Made by a program: the position numbers and the translations under genes
The notes under the pieces: generated by a model
What the model saw: the letters and a program-made list of their open reading frames with translations, nothing else
Databases searched by the model: none
What the model was told of the DNA's origin: nothing
Part shown: positions 1-5,111 of the stretch, in pieces
How positions within the stretch are numbered: the first letter of the stretch is position 1
Layout of the letters: each line of letters opens with the position of its first letter
NCBI GenBank assembly: GCA_003694875.1
Contig: RFJN01000286.1
Coordinates: forward strand, 1 to 8,874
Length of the DNA stretch: 8,874 nt
DNA from: Planctomycetota bacterium
Lineage (GTDB): Bacteria; Planctomycetota; J058; J103
Direction of reading: 5' to 3'

Positions 1-1
1 C

Positions 2-2935
2 CTCCCCGACGTGGCGCCGGCCCTGCACGAGCCGCAGCTCGCCGACACGCTCGGTCTCTGGCTGCGCATGCTGCACGAACGCGGGGTCGAGCACACCGAC
101 CTGCACGCCAACAACGTGATCGCCACCGCCGACCCCGAGCGCCCGCTCGTGCTGCTCGACGTGGGGGACGTGCTGCTGCACCGGGGCGCCGTGCCCGAGC
201 CGCGGTGGATCGCCATGATCGCACGCCTGTTCGGACGCGACGAGCGCTTTCCCCCCGCGCTGCGCCGCGCGGTGCTGCGCGCGTCTCTCGCCCCCGAGGC
301 GAACCGCGATCCGGCCCTCCTCGAGCGCTGGAGCGCCGAGGTGGAACGCGTCCGGGACGCGCTGCGCCGCGGCCACCGCTTCCGCCAGGCGCGGCGCGCG
401 CTCGGACGCGGTACGAGCCGCTTCGTCGAGCGCCGCCACCGATCGCTGCAGCTTTGGCTTCCGCGCGAGGTCGATCCCGACCGGATCGCGCCGCTGCTCG
501 ACGAGATCGCGCGTTCGGCCACGGCGGCTCGAGCGCACGCCGACCGCGAGGTCGCGCTCGGCCCGCTCGGTGTGCGCGCCGCTCGCCGCGCCTTCCGCGC
601 CGCGGTAGCGCTCGCCCTCTGGGAGATCGACGCCCCGCGACCGCTCGCGCTCGTGCGACGCCGAACGCGGCGCTGGCTCGTGCTCGAGCGAGTCGCCGCC
701 CGGCCCCTGCCCGAGGCGCTCGCCGGCACACGCACCCCGGAGCAGCGCGCCGCCTGCGCCCGCGCGCTCGGCCGCGCCCTCGCCCGAGCCCACGCCGCCG
801 GCCTGTCCGGCTTCGCCCACCGCGGTCTCGCCGGCTTCGAGCTGCCGCTCGTAACCCCTCCGGGCGAGCGCACCGTGGCCCCCGCCCCCGAGACGCTCGC
901 ACACCTGCGGCTCGAGCAACGACCGTCCGAGCAACGGCTGCGCACCGACCTCGTGCCGCTTCTGCACGAACTCGGCGACCGCTGCGGCGACGCGATCGCG
1001 TCGGTGTGCGAGCGCGCCTACCGCGAGCAACGGCTCGCCGACATGCCGTGGCGCAACCGTCCGGCAGACCTCGCCCTGCCGCCGCGGCCCCGGATCGCGA
1101 TCGTCAAGGTGGGGGCGCTCGGCGATGTGATCAACACCCTGCCGCTCGCGGTGGCGCTGCGCGAGCGCTTTCCCGACGCCGAGATCGCGTGGGTGGTGGG
1201 CCCGCTCGCGCGCCCGCTCGTGGAGCACCACCCCGCGGTCGACCACGTCATACCCTACCCCCGACGCGACTGGCGCCGGCTCGCCGACTGCGTGCGCGCG
1301 CTGCGCGCCTTCCGCCCCGACGTCGTGATCGACGCCGGGCGGCAGCTCAAGACCGCCGTGCTCGCCCGGCTCTCGGGAGCGCGCTGGCGGATCGGCTTCG
1401 ATCGCGCCCGCTCCAAGGAGGGAGCCTGGCGGTTCGCCAACGTCCGCACCCCCGAGGCGATCGGCCATGCACCGGTGCTCGAGCACTACCTCGAACTCGG
1501 AGCGCTGCTCGGGGCACCCACCGAGCCGGTGCGCTGGCAGATCGATCCCGGCGCCGACGCGCGCCGACGCGTGCAGGCGTTGCTGCCGCCCGCTGCCGGC
1601 CCCCTCGTCGCCATGACCGTCTCGGCCACCAAGCCGGCCAACCTCTGGCCGCCCGAGCGGCTCGCCAGCCTCGCCGCGCGCGCGGTGCGCGAACGGGGAG
1701 CGCAGGTGGTGCTCGTCGGCGGACCGGGCGAGGACGAGCGGCGGCGCGGGGCGCTCGTCGCCGCACTCGCGGGACCGGGGGTGCACGACCGCACCGGTCG
1801 CACGACGCTGCACGAACTCGCGGCGCTGCTCGAGCGCGCCGACGTCGTGCTCGCGCACGACACCGGCCCCATGCACCTCGCGGTCGCGCTCGGACGGCCC
1901 GTCGTCTCGATCTTCGGCGCCGCCGACCCCCTGCGCACCGGCCCGTGGCGCCAGCTCGACGGGCTGCGGCGCGTCGCCCTCGCGTGCCGACCGTGCCGCC
2001 GCCGGACGTGCCCGCTCGGCACCCGCGCCTGCCTCGGGCTGCTGCCCGCCGAGCAGCCCTGGCCCGCGGTCGCCGAGGCGCTCTCGCACCGTCGGCCCGC
2101 GAGCACACCCGCACCCGACGCCACCCTCCGCGTGCGCACCGAGCGTCGCGGAGCGTGGCGGCTGTGGTGGGATCCCGACCACGCCCCCGCAGCGCTGATC
2201 GAGCGGCTCGAGCGCCTGCCGGAGCTCTTCGAGACGGAGCAACTCGAGATCTTCAACCGCTGCGCCACCGCGATCACCGGCCGGTGGTCGCCGCCCGACG
2301 GCCCCCCGCTCTTCGTCAAGCGCTACCGCGACCGCCATCGGCTCGACGCCTGCAAGAACCTGCTGCGGCGCAGTCGCGCCCGGCGCGCGTGGGAGGCGGG
2401 GCGGCGGCTGTTTGCCATGGGCGTCCGGACCGGACTCCCCGTAGCCCTCGCGCTCCGCAAGCGCTTCGGCCGGGTGGTGGACAGCTTCGTGGTGACGCGC
2501 GAGGTCGAGCACGAGGGCAGCGTGCTCGAGGCGTTTCGCGACCGGCGGCACGATCCGCGCGAGAAGCAGCGGCTGATCCGCGCCGCGGCCCTGCACCTGC
2601 GGCTGCTGCACGAGCGACGCATCGGGCCCGGCGACCTGAAGGGAACCAACTGGCTCGTGTGCGAGCGCGACGGCGTGCTCGGCTTCGCGCACATCGATCT
2701 CGACCGGCAGCGCTTCGATCGTCCCGTGCGGCACCGCGACCGCGTGCGCAACCTCGTCTACCTCGACACCTCGTTCGGATCGCTGCCGAGCCGCACCGAC
2801 CGGCTGCGCTTCCTGCGGACCTATCTCGGGGCGGGCTGGCGCGATCGCGAGGCGGTGCGCCGCATGATCGCCGAGATCGAGGCGGGGGTGGCCGAGCGCC
2901 GTCCGCGCCGCCCCCCGCCGCTCGAGTCGCCCTGA
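2..2935 (+). CDS. Multidomain LPS core enzyme: kinase C-lobe, pseudokinase, GT9 heptosyltransferase, kinase (5' partial)
   Basis: The frame is open to the left edge, and the protein begins inside a kinase C-lobe, so the gene starts upstream; the GTG at 11 is not a believable start. Residues are numbered from that GTG (974 aa visible). Residues 1-139: Kdo-kinase-like C-lobe with catalytic loop HTDLHANN (H28, D30, N35) and metal-binding D50 in LLDVGD. Residues 140-335: a second kinase-like module that has lost its catalytic residues. Residues 358-690: GT9 heptosyltransferase with VKVGALGDVINTLP (D372), AHDTGPMHLA (D617) and a Cys-rich CRPC...C..GTRAC segment typical of WaaC/WaaF-type enzymes. 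Residues 706-945: a complete WaaP/KdkA-like kinase with FVKRY (K770), PGDLKGTN (D875, N880) and AHIDLD (D896). GT9 enzymes transfer heptose from ADP-heptose to the inner core, and WaaP/KdkA kinases phosphorylate core heptose or Kdo on the cytoplasmic side. The fusion suggests coupled transfer and phosphorylation, which is inference. Acceptors are unknown. Confidence 0.9.
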   Translation, partial: LPDVAPALHEPQLADTLGLWLRMLHERGVEHTDLHANNVIATADPERPLVLLDVGDVLLHRGAVPEPRWIAMIARLFGRDERFPPALRRAVLRASLAPEANRDPALLERWSAEVERVRDALRRGHRFRQARRALGRGTSRFVERRHRSLQLWLPREVDPDRIAPLLDEIARSATAARAHADREVALGPLGVRAARRAFRAAVALALWEIDAPRPLALVRRRTRRWLVLERVAARPLPEALAGTRTPEQRAACARALGRALARAHAAGLSGFAHRGLAGFELPLVTPPGERTVAPAPETLAHLRLEQRPSEQRLRTDLVPLLHELGDRCGDAIASVCERAYREQRLADMPWRNRPADLALPPRPRIAIVKVGALGDVINTLPLAVALRERFPDAEIAWVVGPLARPLVEHHPAVDHVIPYPRRDWRRLADCVRALRAFRPDVVIDAGRQLKTAVLARLSGARWRIGFDRARSKEGAWRFANVRTPEAIGHAPVLEHYLELGALLGAPTEPVRWQIDPGADARRRVQALLPPAAGPLVAMTVSATKPANLWPPERLASLAARAVRERGAQVVLVGGPGEDERRRGALVAALAGPGVHDRTGRTTLHELAALLERADVVLAHDTGPMHLAVALGRPVVSIFGAADPLRTGPWRQLDGLRRVALACRPCRRRTCPLGTRACLGLLPAEQPWPAVAEALSHRRPASTPAPDATLRVRTERRGAWRLWWDPDHAPAALIERLERLPELFETEQLEIFNRCATAITGRWSPPDGPPLFVKRYRDRHRLDACKNLLRRSRARRAWEAGRRLFAMGVRTGLPVALALRKRFGRVVDSFVVTREVEHEGSVLEAFRDRRHDPREKQRLIRAAALHLRLLHERRIGPGDLKGTNWLVCERDGVLGFAHIDLDRQRFDRPVRHRDRVRNLVYLDTSFGSLPSRTDRLRFLRTYLGAGWRDREAVRRMIAEIEAGVAERRPRRPPPLESP
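428..1015 (+). other. Pseudokinase module inside the fused LPS enzyme
   Basis: Residues 140-335 of the fused protein can be aligned by eye with its C-terminal kinase (711-945). ERRHRSLQLWL (140-150) matches ERRGAWRLWW. ARRAFRAAVALAL...RPLALVRRR...LVLERV (190-227) matches RRAWEAGRRLFAM...LPVALALRKR...FVVTREV. ALGRALARAHAAGL (252-265) matches ALHLRLLHERRI. AHLRLEQ (297-303) matches AHIDLDRQ. At the catalytic positions the active copy has FVKRY, PGDLKGTN and IDLD, while this copy has no matching lysine, HRGLAGFE in the loop, and LRLE in place of IDLD. It should therefore not transfer phosphate. A scaffold, acceptor-binding or allosteric role is possible but is inference. Confidence 0.7.
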
Positions 2936-2952
2936 CCTCGCTCCGGCCGCCG

Positions 2953-2981
2953 TTGTGTGCCGCCGCTCGCCCCGCTACACT
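2953..2981 (+). promoter_or_regulatory. Candidate sigma70 promoter for the GT4-GT2 pair
   Basis: TTGTGT at 2953-2958 and TACACT at 2976-2981 are separated by 17 bp and lie in the gap after the stop at 2935. The -10 matches TATAAT at 4 of 6 positions; the -35 is weak (TTG only). Transcription would begin near 2988, leaving a leader of about 75 nt before the ATG at 3064. The two glycosyltransferase genes could then be expressed apart from the large upstream gene, although read-through is equally possible because no terminator is evident. Confidence 0.45.
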
Positions 2982-2991
2982 CCGGGGCCTT

Positions 2992-3008
2992 GCGGGCGCG
3001 GCGCCCGC
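2992..3008 (+). promoter_or_regulatory. GC hairpin at the predicted 5' end of the GT4 leader
   Basis: GCGGGCGC and GCGCCCGC are perfect inverted repeats around a single G at 3000. As RNA this would fold as a 7-bp stem with a 3-nt loop. No T-run follows, so it is not a standard intrinsic terminator. If the promoter at 2953-2981 is correct, the stem begins only a few nucleotides from the transcript 5' end, where it could stabilise the mRNA. At this GC content it may also be chance. Confidence 0.3.
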
Positions 3009-3050
3009 CGCGGTGGGGCGCCCGAACCGCCGGGTGCGATCGAGATCTCG

Positions 3051-3055
3051 GGTGA
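3051..3055 (+). promoter_or_regulatory. Shine-Dalgarno site of the GT4 gene
   Basis: GGTGA, complementary to the 16S 3' end, sits 8 nt before the ATG at 3064. It decides the start: the same frame is open far upstream without a stop, and an in-frame GTG at 3052 lies inside this site. The Rossmann strand RRVALCHVHF begins directly after the ATG. A perfect palindrome CGAGATCTCG (3041-3050) abuts the site on its 5' side. Confidence 0.55.
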
Positions 3056-3063
3056 GAGCCGCC

Positions 3064-4278
3064 ATGCAGCCTCGCAGGGTCGCGTTGTGTCACGTGCACT
3101 TCGCCCGCTCCGGCGGCGTGGAGGGGTATCTGCACCGGCTGACCGAGGGGCTGCTCGAGCGCGGCTGGGAGGTCGACGTGGTCTGCCGCAAGGCGCGCAG
3201 CGACCTGCGGCACCCGCGGTTGCGCGTCCACGAGATCCCGGTGCTGCGCCTGAGCCGCTCGCTGCGCGCCTGGAGCTTCGCGCGCCGCAGCCACCGCCGC
3301 CTCGTCGCGCTCGATCGCGAGCGGCACTACGACGCGATCCACGCCTTCACGAAGAACGCCTACTACTGCGACGTGTTCCGCGACGGCGGAGGCTGCCACC
3401 TCGACTACCGCGCGGGCTATCTCGATCGCTTCGAGCGCGGGCGCTGGGGGCGGCTGTGGCACCGGATCGCTCCCTACGACCGCGTGCTGCTGCGCATCGA
3501 GCGGCTGCGCTTCGGGGTCGACCGCGGGCAGATCGTCTACGCCAACAGCCACTGGGTGCGCGAACAGATCGCGCGCCGCTACGACGCCCTGCCGCCCGAG
3601 CGGCTGCGGGTGCTGCACAACCCCGTCGACCTCGAGCGCTTCCACCCGCGGCGGCGGGAGGCGGGGCGACGCGCGCTCGAGAAGATCGCCGCGCAGACGC
3701 CTCGTGCCGAGCGGTGGTTCGTCTTCGTCGGCCACGACTACCAGCGCAAGGGGCTCGCCGAGCTGCTCGCGGGCTTCGCGCGGCTCGAGAAGGACGGCGG
3801 TGCGCTGTGCCCGTGGCGGCTGTTCGTGGCGGGCCGCGAGCGCCGGCCGGAACGCTTTCGCGCGCAAGCGCAGACGCTCGGGATCGGTGCGCGGTTGCAC
3901 TGGCTCGGTCCGCGCGCGGACGTGCCGGATCTGCTCGCCGGCGCCGACGTGCTCGCCCTGCCCACGCACTTCGACGCCTACCCGAACGTCGTTCCGGAGG
4001 CGTTCGCCTCGGGCACGCCCGCGCTCGTCAGCCGAGAGACCGGTGCGGCCGAACTCGTCGAGCCGGGGCGCACCGGCTGGATCGTCGACCGGGTCGAGCC
4101 CGAGTCGATCGCCGCCGCACTCCGCGAGGCGCTCGCGCCCACAGACCTCGAGGCGTTCGGACGCCGCGCGCGCGCGCGCGCCGAGCGGTGCGACGAGGCG
4201 AGCCACCTCGCGCAGGTGATCGCGATCTACGATGAACAGGCGCGGCGACGAGGCCGCCACGGACGGGGAGAGCGCTGA
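3064..4278 (+). CDS. GT4 family (WaaG-like) glycosyltransferase
   Basis: 404 aa, GT-B fold, retaining family 4. The N-terminal domain opens with RVALCHVHFARSGGVEGYLH (residues 5-24), with the Gly-rich loop usual for the family. A middle segment (CDVFRDGGGCHLDYR, then a run up to NSHWVREQI at 161-169 and VLHNPVDLERF at 183-193) resembles WaaG-type LPS glucosyltransferases. The C-terminal nucleotide-sugar domain has FVFVGHDYQRKGL (219-231), LHWLGPRADVPDLL (278-291) and YPNVVPEAFASGTPALVSRE (306-325). The EX7E motif appears as D304...E312, a conservative Glu-to-Asp change in the first acid. Length is close to the E. coli enzyme (about 374 aa) with a longer, Arg-rich C-terminus. Its position after an LPS kinase/heptosyltransferase and 2 nt before a GT2 gene supports a core-oligosaccharide role, probably adding a hexose from a UDP-sugar to core heptose. 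Donor and acceptor are inferred, so no symbol is given. Confidence 0.88.
   Translation: MQPRRVALCHVHFARSGGVEGYLHRLTEGLLERGWEVDVVCRKARSDLRHPRLRVHEIPVLRLSRSLRAWSFARRSHRRLVALDRERHYDAIHAFTKNAYYCDVFRDGGGCHLDYRAGYLDRFERGRWGRLWHRIAPYDRVLLRIERLRFGVDRGQIVYANSHWVREQIARRYDALPPERLRVLHNPVDLERFHPRRREAGRRALEKIAAQTPRAERWFVFVGHDYQRKGLAELLAGFARLEKDGGALCPWRLFVAGRERRPERFRAQAQTLGIGARLHWLGPRADVPDLLAGADVLALPTHFDAYPNVVPEAFASGTPALVSRETGAAELVEPGRTGWIVDRVEPESIAAALREALAPTDLEAFGRRARARAERCDEASHLAQVIAIYDEQARRRGRHGRGER
4165..4180 (+). repeat. (CG)8 dinucleotide run in the GT4 gene
   Basis: Eight uninterrupted CG dinucleotides lie near the 3' end of the GT4 gene, coding for alternating Arg and Ala around residues 368-373. 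Such runs can adopt Z-DNA and can slip during replication. Loss or gain of one unit would shift the last 30 or so codons and could disturb coupling to the GT2 gene. The run is short and in a GC-rich genome may carry no function. Confidence 0.8.
4265..4270 (+). promoter_or_regulatory. Shine-Dalgarno site of the GT2 gene within the GT4 3' end
   Basis: GGGGAG ends 10 nt before the ATG at 4281 and lies inside the last codons of the GT4 gene, whose stop (TGA) is at 4276-4278. Ribosomes finishing GT4 would release next to this site, which fits translational coupling. Confidence 0.6.
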
Positions 4279-4280
4279 CG

Positions 4281-5111
4281 ATGGGGGAGCGGACACCGAC
4301 GGTCAGTGTGATCGTGAACACCTACAATCGCGCGCAGCGGCTGCACAACTGCCTCGTCGGGCTCGAGCGGCAGAGCGTGCTCGACTTCGAGGTCGTGGTG
4401 GCGGACGACGGCTCGAGCGACGAGACCGCCGACCTGCTCGCCGCCTTCGCGCGCGAGGCCCCCTTTCCGATCCGGCACGTCTGGCACGAGGACGAGGGGC
4501 ACCGGCGCGCGGCGATCCTCAACCGGGCGATCGTCGCGAGCCGCGGCGCGTACGTGTTGTTCACCGACTGCGACGCGATCGCGCGCCACGACCTGATCGC
4601 GCAGCACCTGCGCTACCGCCGGCCCGACCGCATGCTGTGCGGCGGCTACTACCGGCTGACCGAGCAGGAGACGGCGCGGATCGACCCGGACTTCGTGCGA
4701 TCGGGCGCTCTCGAGCGCATGCCCATGGGCTGGCGGCGGGTGCGCCGGCTGTACTGGCAGGCGTTCAAGAACCACTGGAACCTGCTGATCCGCAAGAAGA
4801 ACCGCCCGCACAACATGGGGCTCAACTACTCGGTCGCGCGCGAGCACCTGCTCGCGATCAACGGCTACGACGAGACGTTCCGCGGCTGGGGCAACGCCGA
4901 CGGCGACGTGCGCAACCGGCTGCGCATGATCGGGGTCGAGCCCGCCTCGATCTGGACGCGCGCGATCATCTACCACCAGTGGCACCCGGTCGAGAAGACG
5001 AAGAACCCCGAGGTGCGCGCACGCAACCGCGCCTGGGCGCGGCGGCCCGACATCACCGCCTTCTGCGAGAACGGGATCGTCAAGCGCAACGCCGCCGCCG
5101 GCGCTCGCTGA
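4281..5111 (+). CDS. GT2 family glycosyltransferase with galactosyltransferase-type C-terminal motif
   Basis: 276 aa, GT-A fold. The N-terminus has VSVIVNTYNRAQRL (residues 8-21), the nucleotide-binding VVADDGSSDET (39-49), then GHRRAAILNRAI (73-84) and the metal-binding DxD motif as TDCDA (D96, D98). The C-terminal half has NMGLNYSVAREHLLAINGYD (178-197) followed by GWGNADGDVRNRL (202-214). This corresponds to the conserved NxS...F.GWGxED segment of chondroitin-polymerase-like and galactosyltransferase C-terminal domains, with the usual acidic pair replaced by A206-D207. IYHQWHP (230-236) supplies likely metal-site histidines. There are no membrane segments, so the enzyme is probably cytoplasmic and acts on core oligosaccharide at the inner membrane. 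It is cotranscribed with the GT4 gene. The last 32 bp overlap the convergent amidase gene. Sugar specificity cannot be read from the sequence. Confidence 0.88.
   Translation: MGERTPTVSVIVNTYNRAQRLHNCLVGLERQSVLDFEVVVADDGSSDETADLLAAFAREAPFPIRHVWHEDEGHRRAAILNRAIVASRGAYVLFTDCDAIARHDLIAQHLRYRRPDRMLCGGYYRLTEQETARIDPDFVRSGALERMPMGWRRVRRLYWQAFKNHWNLLIRKKNRPHNMGLNYSVAREHLLAINGYDETFRGWGNADGDVRNRLRMIGVEPASIWTRAIIYHQWHPVEKTKNPEVRARNRAWARRPDITAFCENGIVKRNAAAGAR

Noticed and set aside
11..13. GTG as the start of the fused LPS enzyme
   Set aside because: The frame is open to the window edge, no ribosome site can be seen, and the kinase N-lobe would be missing; the gene must begin further left.
2992..3008. 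Intrinsic terminator after the fused LPS gene
   Set aside because: The stem is strong but no T-run follows, and it lies downstream of a likely promoter.
205..3063. Long open frame running into the GT4 gene, giving a protein of over 1300 aa
   Set aside because: The upstream part is Arg/Pro/Ala-rich nonsense in the +1 frame of the fused LPS gene, and the conserved GT4 sequence begins only after the ATG at 3064 with its own ribosome site. The frame is open only because stop codons are rare at this GC content.
2821..4296. Minus-strand open frame of about 490 codons opposite the GT4 gene
   Set aside because: It shows no recognisable domain and lies opposite well-conserved glycosyltransferase sequence; it is an antisense shadow.
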